DNA of 64,000 nt. Origin: Lathyrus oleraceus (Eukaryota > Streptophyta > Magnoliopsida > Fabales > Fabaceae). The notes beneath the pieces are model-generated. The model searched no databases. It was not told where the DNA came from and saw nothing but the letters and a program-made list of their open reading frames with translations. Below, piece after piece: positions 1 to 11,454 of the stretch. How positions within the stretch are numbered: the first letter of the stretch is position 1; each line of letters starts with the position of its first letter. Location: assembly GCF_024323335.1 (NCBI RefSeq), contig NC_066583.1:369893952-369957951 (forward strand), written 5' to 3'. The position numbers and the translations under genes were made by a program.

Positions 1-1293
1 ATCCATAGAAGCTTGGTGCAAGTATCCTCGCTTAGATATGATGGTAAGGTTAAACGTTGTCGTGTTCATGATCTAATACGCGATATGATGCTTGAAAAAA
101 CTGAGGATTTAAATTTTTGCAAGCATATTAGTGATGATGGACAATCAAACTTAAGTGGAATTGTTCGACGCTTGTTAGTAACTACCGAATTAAGAACGGG
201 TCTTGATGATTTAAATTTGCATATTGAAAGGTTGCATGTTCGGTCATTGTTTTTTTTTAGAAATGATGCATCACGTTTCATGTATTTTTGGAGAATCCCT
301 ACAAAATTCAGGTTATTGAAGGTTCTTGATTATGAACTTGTGAAAGTATTCCATCCTCCTCATGAGGTTGGAAGTTTAATCCATTTGAAGTATTTAAGTT
401 TCAATTATATTAGAGATGGTAAAATCCCAAAATCCATTGGCATGCTCCAGAACCTAGAGACCTTAGATGCAAGACATGCAGTGATTGAGTTGCCAAAGGA
501 GATTAGCAAGCTTAGAAAGCTAAGACATCTTATCGGCTACCGAATATCTTTAATTCATTTAAAGAAAGGTATCGGAGATATGACATCCCTACAATCGCTT
601 CGTAATGTTGATTTAAATATGGATGGAGTTGCAGAGGTAATAAACGAGTTAGGAAAGCTGAAACAGATGAGGGATTTGGGGTTGCTTAATGTTCATGAGG
701 AAGATGGAAGCATTCTGTCTTCTTCAATCAACGAAATGAAACACTTGGAGAAACTAAACGTTGAATTATCTTTTCAAAGTAATAAATCCATTGGTTTGGA
801 TTTGATTTCCGCACCAATGATGCTTCGAAAACTTTCACTTTTGGGAATGTTAAAGAAGTTGCCAAAGTCGATTCCAGAGCTTCAGAATCTTGTTGTGTTG
901 ACGTTGACGCAGTCCTTATTAACTAAAGATCCAATGCAATTCCTAAAAAGTTTGCAGCACTTGTTGATCCTCTCTCTGACCCGCAATGCCTTTGAAGGTT
1001 TATCTTTGCATTTTGAAGATGGAGGGTTTGAGAAACTAAAGGAACTGTATGTTGAGGATTTATCTGAACTGAGAGTTATTATTATTGAAAGAGGAGCTCT
1101 TCCTTCTCTGAAAAAGCTTCAGTTACTCTCACTCAATCTCAAGAATTTACCCAAAGGAATCCTACACCTAGAGAAGCTTGAAGTTCTCAATATTGAGAGT
1201 GAAGATGATATTGAGCGGGACATTTATACCGAGGATTTGAGTTGGATCACGGAGCATATGCCGACTGTTAAAATTAACTATTTTGTTACATAA
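1..1293 (+). CDS. CC-NBS-LRR (RPM1-like) disease resistance protein, 3' part
   Basis: This is the C-terminal part of an intracellular immune receptor of the NLR class, which senses pathogen effectors and triggers defence. The frame is open to the window edge, so the protein begins upstream; 430 residues are visible. The first visible residues are the end of the winged-helix domain: IHRSLVQVS, then CRVHDLIRDMM, where VHD (visible residues 22-24) is the MHD-type regulatory motif. The rest is irregular leucine-rich repeats, such as LKVLDYELVKVF, LIHLKYLSFNY, LQNLETLDARH and LPKSIPELQNLVVLTL. It ends IxEHMPTVKI plus a few residues, usual for this family. No stop or frameshift is visible. The CC and NB-ARC parts cannot be checked. 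The same family recurs as relics at 18893-19100 and 36040-36830. Confidence 0.9.
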   Translation: MHRSLVQVSSLRYDGKVKRCRVHDLIRDMMLEKTEDLNFCKHISDDGQSNLSGIVRRLLVTTELRTGLDDLNLHIERLHVRSLFFFRNDASRFMYFWRIPTKFRLLKVLDYELVKVFHPPHEVGSLIHLKYLSFNYIRDGKIPKSIGMLQNLETLDARHAVIELPKEISKLRKLRHLIGYRISLIHLKKGIGDMTSLQSLRNVDLNMDGVAEVINELGKLKQMRDLGLLNVHEEDGSILSSSINEMKHLEKLNVELSFQSNKSIGLDLISAPMMLRKLSLLGMLKKLPKSIPELQNLVVLTLTQSLLTKDPMQFLKSLQHLLILSLTRNAFEGLSLHFEDGGFEKLKELYVEDLSELRVIIIERGALPSLKKLQLLSLNLKNLPKGILHLEKLEVLNIESEDDIERDIYTEDLSWITEHMPTVKINYFVT

Positions 1294-2540
1294 GTCCAAG
1301 GAGGTAGAAATAAAACTTTATCATACTCAAGAGGGAAACAAAGGTGTGTTTTTTCTTCCTGAAACTTATTGTTACTCTTCAGTCATCCAAATACTTTTGT
1401 TACATGATTTATTATTTAACTCAGCATCACCAAATATGAATACTATTTTGGATCCTCGAGGGTAGTCGATAGTGATAATTTTCTGTTGTTTGGTAGGTGT
1501 TGGAGTTCAACTTTCAATGCAATGGCAATTCAGATTCTCCAGAGAGACGCTTACTGCATCAATTTGGGACTTTTGTTCCTCAATAAAAAAAAATTTAGGT
1601 TTAATTTGTTGTACTTTAATAATGATAATGGTGTATGAAATCTCTCTAAATTATGGTTTGATTTGATATTTGAGTTGTTTGTGAATTGTAATTGTTGCTT
1701 TCAAGCATTTTAAGACTTTATTTTTCTTTAATAATGGCATTTATGAAACTTTAGTCGTAACGATTGTAGCAAGATATTTTGTTGTTCAGGTAAGATTTGA
1801 GTTGTATGGGATGAATTGTATATGCAATATGGCATGAGATCTTTCCTTTCAATGTTTTTTGTTAAGGAATATATTTCTATTGCAAAATTATTATTCAAAA
1901 ATAACCCACCAAGCATAACATAGACATTCCATAGATGTAAAATAAATCATGAGCAAACTTTTTCTCATCAACTTTTCCATCTAAGAATAACAAAGGCAAG
2001 AAAGTGTGGATAAGTATGATGAACTCATAGGAGCCAACCCTGCAAAGAAACATGAAAAGTGTAGAAAAAACTACTCACATCTCATGTTTGATGTTATGTG
2101 ATTGTGTCTCTACTTTTATCTTCCTTGCTTGTCTTCCTTCGTATAATCGCTTTGTTCCTGATAACATTAACACTTGGTTCTAGTTCCTAAAAACTAACAC
2201 ATTAAAATAATAATAATAATAATGAAGTAAGCTTGCATGCAAGTTATGAAACATCAATATAATAGAAATTATGAAATGGATTAAGATGAACAAGTGTTAT
2301 GAAACCATCAATGGGTGACAAATAAGCATCACGAGATACGTGTTGAACGGCTCCAATAACAGCGGTTTTGATGAAGCTTTCAACAATTTTTCTTTAACAA
2401 AAGTCCTGTCATTCTAACTCAAAAAAATAGATACAATTATATATGTAGTTATTTATTAAATAAAAGTTTAGAATAAATTTTCAATGTCAAACTTAAACTT
2501 GTCGAGGCATTTTCACAAATATCGGTTAATTTATGTCCGT
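1294..2540. other. NLR downstream flank, no gene seen
   Basis: AT-rich sequence after the NLR stop. The first 120 bases or so are probably its 3' UTR, because a recognisable copy of the same stretch follows the NLR relic near 18950-19090. Short open frames here lack any recognisable domain. A small (TAA)n tract lies near 2206-2223. Confidence 0.5.
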
Positions 2541-2801
2541 TGTTAGTGCAAAAGGTGATAAAAATGAACAATGGAAATAAGAGAGAGAAGAGAGAATAAT
2601 AACAAACTTCCATTATTCTAAAACGGTTACGGCAAACGCGCGCACACACTGCTCTTACACTACATAGTCTGCAAAAATGAATAATGATATTTTTGTTCAC
2701 ACCACTCACTTGTTTAAATACAAATGAGTCTTAATGAAAATACTAAAGTCCCATTTAACAAATTTTATCTACAAGTTTTTGAAAATGAATTAATTCTAAT
2801 A
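2541..2801 (-). repeat. 3' LTR of copia A
   Basis: About 260 bp, starting TGTTAGTGCAAAAGG and aligning along its whole length with 7219-7478, with scattered substitutions and small indels. It shares the GATGAACAATGGAAATAAGA-type start and the TTAAATACAA-type centre. Confidence 0.85.
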
Positions 2802-2824
2802 ATATCCCTTAATTCATATTCAGC

Positions 2825-4540
2825 TTAATCAAAACTAACAACACTAATTCTATCCCTCAAGCGGAGAAATTGATCAGTCTTGACCGTCTTCGTCAGAATA
2901 TCTGTCAGTTGCTTCTGGATGCTACAATGCACAACTTCTAGCACTCCATTCTCAACCTGATTTCTCAGAAAGTGATATTTAGTCTCAATATGATCGCTTC
3001 TTCCATGAAACACTGGGCTCTTGGCAAGATTGATTGCAGACTTCTTATCAATCATCAACTTCAGAGACTTGTTTACTTTGACCTTTAATCCTGCAGTAAA
3101 TTCAGAAGTCACACAGATTGACATGCAATCACAACACCTACAGTATATCCTGTTTCACAGGTTGACAAAGCAACAACTGATTGCTTCTTGGAACACCAAG
3201 AAATAGGACTTCCCAGAAATTTAAACAAGTATCCAGAAGTACTTCTTCTGTCAACTTTGTCTCCACACCAATAAGAATCTGAGTAACTCATAAGTTCCAA
3301 GTCAGTTTCAGTACCAGAAGGGAACAAAACTCCATACTTCAGAGTTCCCTTTATATAGCTCAGGATTTTAACATCAGTTTGGTAATGAGACCACTTTGAT
3401 TTACTCGTAAACCTACTCAATATTACAACTGCATAACAAATATCAAGTCTGGTATTACACAAATACCTAAGAGAACCTACCAACTGCTTGAAAGTTGTCG
3501 CATCTACATCATCACCATCAAAATCAGAATCCAATTTCTGATTTGTATCAGGAGGTGTGACAGTAACTTTACAATTCAACAACTCAAATCTCTTCAGAAG
3601 CTCAAGTTCATATTTCAGCTGATGTAAAATTATGTCTTTCTCAGAGTACATAATCTCCATCCCTAAAAAATAAACCATATTTCCTAGACCAGTCATCTCA
3701 AACTCATTCATCAACTCCTTCTTGAACTTAGCCATCTCATATTCACAACTTCCTGTTAGCAATATGCCATCAACATACAGACAAACCAAAATTATATTTC
3801 CTTCAGAAGTATGCGGAACATAGACACCATACTCCATCTGACATTTCTGAAATCCATGCTTCTTGAAAAATGAAACAATTTTCATATTCCAAGCTCTAGG
3901 GGCTTGTCTCAGTCCATACAAAGCTTTGTGTAATCTGTACACCATCCCTCCCTGATTCTTTTTCTCAAATTCAGAAGGTTATCACACATAAACCTCTTCT
4001 TCTAATGGACTGTTCAGAAATATAGATTTCACGTCTAAATGCATCAGATGCCAATTCCTTTTAGCAGTTATCGCAATCACCAACCTGATTGTTTTATGTC
4101 TTGCTACAGGAGCAAACACTTCAAAGTAATATAAGCCAGGTTTTTGCAGAAAACCTCTCATGACTAACCTTGTTTTGTATTTTCCAATTGATGTATCTGG
4201 CTTTAACTTCACCTTATAAACCCATCTCACGCTGATGGCTTTCTTGTTCTTTAGAAGTTCTGTAAACTTCCAAGTCTTGTTTTTCTCTATGGCATCAAGT
4301 TCTTCTTTCATGGCCTTCAGCCATACTTTCTGCTTGAGAGCTTCTTTCGTACTCACGGGTTCAGAGTCTACTAACATGGCACACTGAATAACTTCCCCTT
4401 TAGAATCTACTTCAGTATCTTGCAGCATGTCACACTCTGCAAACCTTCTCGGAATGTTTATGATTCTTTGTGGCCTCTGAACTTGTTCAGAACTTTCTGA
4501 CTCTGGAATAGTATCATATGCTGCAAACCTTCTCAAAGTG
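2825..4540 (-). pseudogene. copia A reverse transcriptase and RNase H
   Basis: The reverse transcriptase and RNase H of copia A would copy element RNA into DNA inside the virus-like particle. The RT begins in the frame ending near 3982 (KAMKEELDAIEKNKTW, VRWVYKVKLKPD, HLMHLDVKSIFLN). It resumes in another frame at 3109-3945 (YRLHKALYGLRQAPRAWN). The catalytic YVDD reads YVDG (LYVDGILLTGS), so a metal-binding aspartate is lost. The RNase H part shows DRRSTSGYLFKFLGSPISW and, in a further frame at 2825-3124, HIETKYHFLRNQVENG. The breaks near 3960 and 3110 and the altered active site show this copy is inactive. Confidence 0.85.
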
Positions 4541-4551
4541 TTTCTGATTGT

Positions 4552-5790
4552 CTAAACTTGTTTAGAACCTTCTAATTCTAGAAAAATATTAGGTGCTTGG
4601 ACTCTAGAAGTAGCAACTTCAGAAGCATGACCACCTTCAGAATCTGAATCACCATCATAATTTGGATCACCAGAATTTGAATCATCATTAGAATCTGGAT
4701 CATAATCAATCTCTCCTTCTGATTCTGACTCACTCTCTGAATCATTTTCAGGCTCTGACTCATCTTCAGAAACAGAATCAATATCTTTAGAATTTAACTC
4801 TGCACCAGAGTTGGATTGAGACTTGCTCCAATCCAATACTTTTGACTATTTCACAACAACATCTTTGCTGAATTCAAGCTTGTTAGTGAATGGACAGTAA
4901 AGGTTCTAAGCACATGTACTGTGATACCCCACCAATAACACCACATTGCGTCTATCATCCAACTTCTTTCTAGTAGCATCTGGAACGTGTTTATAACAGA
5001 CATAACTAAATACTCTGAAATGAATCACACTTTGCTTATCTCTAGTCCACCTCTCAAATGGAATAATTTCCTTCAGCTTCATGGTTGGACACCTATTGAG
5101 CACATATGTTGCAGCGGCAATACCTTCTCCCTAGAAAGTGTTAGGAAGCTTCTTCTCCTTCAGCATGCTCCTTGCCATATCCATAAAAGTTCGATTTCTC
5201 CTTTCATCAAGACCATTGTGTTGAGGAGTATATGAAGAAGTCACTTCATACTCAATTCCATTCTTCTTATAGAACTTCTTGAACTCTGCAGAGCTATACT
5301 CACCTCCACCATCAGTTATGAGAATCTTCAGAGTCTGGCCACTTTGTTTCTCAGCCTTGATTCTGAATTTCTCCAATTCATCAAACACCTCGTATTTGAA
5401 CTTTATAACGGGTACCCATGTCATCCTTCTGAATTCATCCACAAATGACACAAAGTATTTATTCTCTCCTGGTGAAGGTTCTGGAAATGGTCCACACACA
5501 TCAGAGTGCACTACTCCCAAAGCATGTGTTTCTCTTGGAGCTAATTTTGATGCAAATGGCAGTCTTGGTTGCTTCACTCTCATGCACACATTGCATGACT
5601 TTTATGGTTTCTTAATTGTAGGAATTCCACGCACCAATTTCTTTGGATTCAGATGCCCTAAGCTTCTGGAGTTCAAATGACCAAATCTTTTGTGTCACAA
5701 CTCACTTTCCTTCACAACACTTGATGTGCTAAGGCATTCAAATTATGTAGTTTTAACATTCACCTTGAATGTTATATTCCTTCCATGTTC
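4552..5790 (-). pseudogene. copia A integrase with acidic linker to RT
   Basis: The integrase would insert element DNA into the genome. Frame 5131-5589 holds the core: VVHSDVCGPFPEPSPGENKY with the first catalytic Asp, ITDGGGEYSSAEF with the second, and GLDERRNRTFMDMARSML with the Glu. Upstream, in broken frames to about 5790, sits the pre-integrase zinc region (SCNVCMRVKQPRLPF). Downstream, 4906-5103 continues the C-terminal part (FSYVCYKHVPDATRKKLDDR). The stretch 4552-4836 is a low-complexity, Ser/Glu/Asp-rich linker, common between integrase and RT in copia polyproteins and not a gene of its own. A frameshift near 5130 and several stops break it. Confidence 0.8.
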
Positions 5791-6039
5791 TGACTCCATA
5801 ATCAGCTTATTATTATAGTCATACAACTCCAAAAGATTGTCTTTCATGGTAACTGGGAATCCATTTTCAATTAATTGACCTACACTCATCAGATTTCTCT
5901 TCATGCCAAGAACATACCAAACATTCTGAATTAATACAGATTTTCAATTATTCATAATCACTCTAACATTCCTTGTTCCTTCAGCATTCAGATACTTGTC
6001 ATCAACACATCTGATTTTGGTCCTCTTCCCAGAGTCAAA

Positions 6040-6373
6040 ATCAACCAACCATTTCGTATTTCCAATAAGATGGTTTGAACAACTAGTGTCCACCAGTCTT
6101 CTAGAGACGCACTATCAGAATCAAAAGCCACTAATATCACATGTTCATCATCAAAACTTCTGGCTATATTTTCTTCTTCTGATTTCCTCTCCTTGTTTGA
6201 CCAATAATCTGCAACGAAGTGGCCAAACTTCTTACAACAGTAACATTGAACTTTTCTCTGGTCATACTTCTCATTTCCCTTTTGACTCCCAGAAGTTGAG
6301 GTTTCTGACTTCTGAGACCAACCATGTCTTTTCTTGGCTTCTGACCAAGATTGCTTCTGGTCTTTCTTGACAA
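6040..6373 (-). pseudogene. copia A gag zinc knuckle and protease start
   Basis: A degenerate CCHC knuckle reads CYCCKKFGHFVADYW near 6195-6250; the last cysteine of CX2CX4HX4C has become tyrosine. Just downstream, near 6070-6095, DTSCSNHLI matches the active-site region of copia aspartic proteases (DTGCSNHM type). The two lie in different frames. Together they place the gag/protease boundary of copia A. Confidence 0.7.
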
Positions 6374-6398
6374 AAGAAACTTTCAGATCCTACTCTAC

Positions 6399-7010
6399 CT
6401 ATCTCTCAAAGGATCTTTCAGTCAGACGCAACTCTTGCACTCCTAGACTGCTTTGCAACTCTTCTATTCTCATAGTGCTCAGATCTTTATAATGTTTAAT
6501 TGCTACAATGATGTAATCAAACTGGGGAGTAAAAAATCTAAGTACCTTCTCAATGATACTTTCTTCAAAGAGAGTTTCCCCACACGACTTCATCTCATTT
6601 GTGATCAAAATCACTCTGGAGATGTAGTCACGTACCTTCTCATAGTTCTTCATACTGAGATTCTCATACTGCTTACATAGAGATTGAAGCTCCACCTTCT
6701 TCATTGATGCATCACCTCCGTAGCACCACACTTGTGTGTCCCACGCAGCTTTCGCAATCGTCGAACCAACGATTTTCTCAAAAATGTTCATATTCACACA
6801 CTGATGGATGTAGAATAATGTCTTCTGATCCTTCTTCCTCATATCCCACTGAGCATCCATTGTATTTTCTGGAAGTGCATCATAACCGTCGTTGGTAAGA
6901 TCAAGAACATCTTGAGCTCCAAAAAACACACGCATCTGAATCATCCAATGATTCCAGTTCTTTCCATCGAACACTGGAAGCTTGGTACTTAGATTACCGT
7001 TTCCGCTCAT
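6399..7010 (-). pseudogene. copia A gag
   Basis: This is the nucleocapsid protein of copia A, which would form the particle that packages element RNA. The start chosen is the ATG at 7010 (MSGNGNLSTKLPVFDGKNW), which fits the usual start of copia gag with FDGKNWxxWM. About 200 residues remain of the UBN2-type gag domain: KIVGSTIAKAAWDTQ, LCKQYENLSMKNYEKVRDYI, FDYIIVAIKHYKDLS. The frame ends at 6399, before the zinc knuckle found in another frame near 6220, so gag is broken. Confidence 0.85.
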
Positions 7011-7218
7011 ATTCAAACTTGTGCAATACACTCAGATCTCACCTAAACACAGTGTTTCCCAATCTCTTGAAATTAAGATATGTGATTCTGTTACGATTCT
7101 GATCAGAAATTCAACACGAATTCTCCGAATAGAAATCAATCACACAACGCCTCATCGTTTCACTCGTATTTCCCGTGGTGTTTACCTGTGGATCTGAACC
7201 GGAGCTCTAGATACCAAT

Positions 7219-7478
7219 TGTTGGTGCACAATGTGATAAAGATGAACAATGGAAATAAGAGAGAGAGAATAATAACAAACTTCCACTACTCTAAAATGGT
7301 TACAGTAAACGCATACGCACACACTGCTCTACTACACTACCCAGACTGCAAAAAGGAATAATGATACTTTTGTAAACACCACTCACTTGCTTAAATACAA
7401 GTGAAACTTAATGAAAATACTAAAGTACCATTTAACAAACTTTATCTACAAATTTCTGAAAATGAATTAATTCTAACA
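7219..7478 (-). repeat. 5' LTR of copia A
   Basis: Starts TGTTGGTGCACAATGTG and ends TTCTAACA. It is next to the primer site at 7201-7217 and matches 2541-2801. Confidence 0.85.
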
Positions 7479-7996
7479 TTAACAACTAGTAAAATTAATA
7501 GTACTCACACCAAACCTCTATATTATAAAGAACACAATTAACACAACTCAACTCCCTCCCTGTTTTTCCAAACCACTACTAAAACTTTAATGCAATTGCA
7601 AAAAGGATAATAGATCATTCTTCATCAAGAAAAATAGAACTCCCTAAAGCTTAACACAACTACCACCATTAAGTTACATAGATTGGATCAAACCTATATC
7701 AAATAATTTCTTGTGACTCATGTACAATCATCTTTACACATATAGGCCATGGTCTACTAACATTCAACGGGAATTTGTAATGAGTTCTCCTGGTACACAA
7801 ACAAAGAGGTTTAACATATAACTAGTTAGAAAGAAATAGCTAGCAGAGAACAGGTCAATGTTCTGGTTTTTAACTTGAGTAGAGAAAATAACAAGCATGT
7901 CATTGTTTTTTGTTTTCCTTGTTCCTGGTGCTCCCCGTATAAGTTTAAGTTCAGAATGATACATTTTTTATATCAATACTGCTCAAAACAACATCT
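7479..7996. other. intergenic, no feature seen
   Basis: AT-rich unique-looking sequence between two copia elements. I see no coding, RNA or repeat signal in it. Confidence 0.5.
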
Positions 7997-8262
7997 TGTT
8001 GAGATTAATTCAGATTATAAGAAAGAATTATCATGTCTTCCTTAATGAATGGAGCATGATTGTTTTCTTTTGATAGACAAATTTGACAGTTTTCTCCACT
8101 CTAAAATACTATTGTGATTGTATTTCTGTGGGTCAAATACAATCACACATGTTGTATATTTATATGAAAATATGGTTATACACAATAAGTAATAATATAA
8201 TTTACACTTATGACTAATTGAATATCAATCAATACTAATTGATTGATAACAGATTATCAACA
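7997..8262 (-). repeat. LTR of copia G
   Basis: Bounded by TGTTGA and TCAACA, the inverted termini expected of an LTR. It is followed directly by CTCCCCCGCAT, which on the minus strand is a polypurine tract (ATGCGGGGGAG). Only one LTR copy is in the window, so the ends are inferred from these signals. Confidence 0.65.
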
Positions 8263-10490
8263 CTCCCCCGCATGCCGGATTATATATATTGTATGATCCG
8301 AGCTTGTTACAAATATAATTCACTCGAGAACCCTTAAGAGACTTGATAAACATATAAGCCAATTGATCTTCATATTCGACAAATTTTATGGTTATTTCTC
8401 CTAACGGTACATTGTCTCTTACATAGTGACAGTCTATTTCTATGTGTTTGGTTCGTTCATGGAAAACCGGATTGGATGCAATATGGAGTGTTGCTTGATT
8501 GTCGCATATGAGTTTTATGGCCTGAAGGTCTCCCAACCTAAGTTCTTTGAGCAAATTCTTAAGCCATGCAAGTTCCTTTGAGGCTGTTGCCATATCACGA
8601 TATTCAGCTTCAACACTGGATAATGCAACTGTGTTTTGTTTCTTTCTCCTCCATGAGATCATATTTTCTTCGATAAGAACACAATATCCAAAAGTGGATT
8701 TCCTATCCGACGGTGATCATGTCCAGTCTACATCTGAATAACAAGTGATTTTGGCATCACACTTATCTTCATATAATAGACCTCATCCTAGTGCATTCAT
8801 TGTATACCTGAGAATCCGAATAACTGGATTTCAATGAGTATCACAAAGAGCGTTCAAGAATTGACTCACAATGCTCACTACAAAGTAATATTTGTCTGGT
8901 GACAGTAAGATAATTGAGTCAACCCACTAGACGTCGATATCTTTCCGGGTCTTTCAACAGCTCCCCCTGACCTGGAAGAAGCTTGACATTGGGATCCATA
9001 GGAGTATCAATCAGACGACAGTCAAGCTTACCAGTTTCAGTTAGGATGTCTAATGCATACTTACATTGGTTAATTGCAATGCCTGATGAGGACTAAGCAA
9101 CTTCAATACCTAAAAAGTATCTGAGTGGATCCAAAAAAAAAATCTGAAATTTTTGTAAAAGATGAGTTTTGAGTCGTTGGATACCCTTTGTATCGTCTCC
9201 AGTAATAATAATAATCAACATAGACCACAAGAAATATGCGCTAACCGGTGGAGGAACTAAGGAAGAAAATAGAGTTATTTGCTTCACATCTAGTCATATC
9301 AAACTATATCAAAGCAGAGCTGAAGCGACCAAACCAAGCACGTGGAGAATGTTTCAGCCCATAAAGAGAGCGATAAAACCGACAACACAAGTCTTGAATT
9401 TCCAGGAACAGTAAAACCTGGAGGTTGATCCATATACACTTCATCCTCCAATTCCCCGTGTAAATTTTTTATTTAATGTCCAACTGATGAAACAACCAAC
9501 GATTAATAGAAGCCATTGCAAGAAAGAGACGAACTGAACTAATCTTGGTCACTGGAGAAAAAGTGTCACCATAATCAAGGCCAAATATCTGTGTGTGTCC
9601 ATTGGCCACCAAACGAGCCTTAAAACGACCAATTTGACCATATGATCTAACTTTCAATGTATAAACTCATCGAAACCCCACTGTTATTTTGTCTGAAGAT
9701 AAAGTAACAATGTCCCAAGTGTTATTTGAATGCAATGCATATATTTCTTCCACCATCACCTGACGCCAATTGGGATCATTCATAGCTTCCCCTGTAGACT
9801 TAGAAATAAACACAGAATCCAAAGAAGACACAAAAGAAACATAAGAAGTACAAAGACATTCATAATTTAAAACACATGCATATTTAGGATTTAGATAACG
9901 AGAGAATACCTTTTCGTAATGCTATTGGAAGGTCAAGTTCAGGTGACGTGGATGGAGGAACAGTTGAAGTAGGAGATTATGTTGGTGGATCAATATCATC
10001 TATAACTTCCGATAGACGGGGTGCGTGTTGATGGTAGAACTGCAATGGGGGTATAATTGGTGTGGGGAAGACATGAGGGATATCTCGAACATCTAAAATA
10101 CAAATGTCATCGGGTGACACATAAGCAGAGAAAAAAGGGGAACATTCAAAGAATGTAACATCGGAGGAAACAATGTATCATTGAAATTGAGGACAAAAAA
10201 TTGCTATCCATTTTGTATACATGAGTAGCCTAGAAAAATACATTTGAGAGATTTGGTGGAAAGTTTGTCTTTACCTGGACTAAGATCATGAACAAAGCAT
10301 GTGAAACCAAAGACGCGAAGAGGAATGGGGTAGAGATCATATTATGGATTCAAGATAGAGTATGGAATCTGATCCTGAAGGACCGATGAACGCATTCGGT
10401 TGATAAGGTGACATGCTGTGAGTATAGCATCACCCCAAAAATGAGAAGGTACATTGTGGTGAAGTAAAACAGTCTGCAGGATTTCAACTA
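8225..10490 (-). pseudogene. copia G pol remnant (integrase C-term, RT, RNase H)
   Basis: RNase H is the best preserved part, at 8225-8662: ISWRRKKQNTVALSSVEAEY, LICDNQATLHIASNPVFHER, KHIEIDCHYVRD. RT pieces are at 9093-9287 (TGDDTKGIQRLKTHLL, LRYFLGIEVA) and 9469-9657 (GRFKARLVANGHTQ, DYGDTFSPVTKISSVRLFLA). The catalytic YVDD is at about 9210-9225, where a short deletion breaks the frame after YVD. Upstream, near 10190-10480, fragments of the integrase C-terminus are readable (VFGFTCFVHDLSPGKDKLS, CIFLGYSCIQ). Many stops and shifts make it non-functional. Confidence 0.8.
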
Positions 10491-10994
10491 AATGACAAAT
10501 TCTTTGTTTGTTTTACAAAATTGCTTTAAACGTTTTTAATTATCGAAGAATTTTTAATTGGTCTTCAGTTTCCAAACTTTCATAATTCACCTCTCTTATG
10601 TTTGGATTCATTTGTCAAACATTATCTCATTCATTAAATCTATAGTTTTTTGGGTGAGGGACTTATTAACATGTCTAATCTTGAGCCTACTTTAAAAACC
10701 CCCTACGAAGATCTCACAATTAGAGTTTACCACTTTGATGATGGAATCGTTCAAATGCGTCATGTACTCGTACAAAGGGCTTGTAGTGTCCCTGGCGTAC
10801 GTTGAAAAGACTTGTAGTGGAGACATTGTAGTTCTAGCTAGCTAAGAACTAATAGATTAATTTCGTGGATATGGTGTGATAGCTGGTTACAATGACCCTG
10901 AGGAGACGCATATACCATATTAAGTCGACCTCCTTCAAAGTTGTGAAAAAAATCTTTCATTTAGTGAGTTTGTCACACCTATGATTGTCATTTC
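10491..10994. other. intergenic with one unidentified short ORF
   Basis: Sequence between the truncated copia G and the Cassandra element. The only open frame of note is 10671-10805 (+, ATG start, 44 codons, starting MSNLEPTLKTPYEDLTIRVY). I do not recognise it, and it may be chance or a fragment of an unknown element. Confidence 0.35.
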
Positions 10995-11384
10995 TGTAAC
11001 ACTTGAGGCTAACAAGGGCGGGGAATGGTCATCAATGCATAAGGCTTGACAATGAGCGCCTCCTGGCAGCTTCTTAGCAAAAACCGAATTCACATCAGAA
11101 TGAGAGGGAGCTTGAGGATGTGCAGGAATGTGACTGTATGGTTGAAGGAAGGCTTATATGGATTGATTGGTACTACCTATACCAACAAGAGGCATCTTCT
11201 TTTCGGTATACCAACAAATAAGAGCTCCATAGTTAAGTGTGCTTGACTTGGAGTAGTATTTGTATGGGTGACCTTCTGGAATGTTTCTCGGAAAGCGTGT
11301 GACTGAGGATAAAGTATGCTGAAAAGACCTGTGTTGGTTTGTGGGGTCAGTCGGTAATCCTGAAAAACACTATGGGGTGTTACA
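10995..11384 (+). repeat. 5' LTR of Cassandra element
   Basis: TGTAACAC start and TGTTACA end form the inverted termini. The 5S-like domain lies in its second half. It aligns with 11455-11821. Confidence 0.85.
11165..11292 (+). other. 5S rRNA-like domain in 5' LTR of Cassandra
   Basis: The best match to plant 5S rRNA runs from CTCCATAGTTAAGTGTGCTT (11225-11244) to GTATGGGTGACCTTCTGGA (11262-11280). These correspond to the Pol III internal promoter boxes A and C of 5S genes (AGTTAAGCGTGC and GGATGGGTGACC). Several substitutions and the LTR context show it is an element part and not a ribosomal RNA gene. Confidence 0.8.
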
Positions 11385-11454
11385 AATGGTATTAGAATAA
11401 ACCTCTCCTAGTATGATGTAGTTTGGAGACGAACCAAGTGGAAGCTGGTGGGCG

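Larger units (their letters stand above)
2541..7478 (-). mobile_element. Ty1/copia retrotransposon A, complete but decayed
   Basis: This element has two short LTRs (2541-2801 and 7219-7478) around a gag-pol region read on the minus strand. A primer site complementary to initiator Met tRNA (minus-strand TGGTATCTAGAGCTCC) lies at 7201-7217, just inside the 5' LTR. The domain order gag, zinc knuckle, protease, integrase, RT, RNase H is that of Ty1/copia. Frames are broken several times and the LTRs differ at many positions, so it is an old dead copy. No clear 5-bp target duplication is visible at the ends, which may mean decay or slightly misplaced ends. Confidence 0.9.
7997..10490 (-). mobile_element. 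Ty1/copia retrotransposon G, truncated
   Basis: This is the 3' half of a copia element on the minus strand: one LTR (7997-8262), a purine tract and a pol region running back into the integrase. Homology stops near 10490 inside the integrase (ILQTVLLHHNVPSHFWGDAI in the translation), so gag, protease, most of the integrase and the 5' LTR are missing. The truncation abuts unrelated sequence. Confidence 0.85.

Noticed and set aside
4552..4836. A Ser/Glu/Asp-rich ORF that looks like an acidic nuclear protein
   Set aside because: It lies between integrase and RT of copia A on the same strand, where copia polyproteins have a variable low-complexity linker.
2536..7483. Target site duplication around copia A
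   Set aside because: The bases before 2541 (TCCGT) and after 7478 (TTAAC) do not match, so none is claimed.
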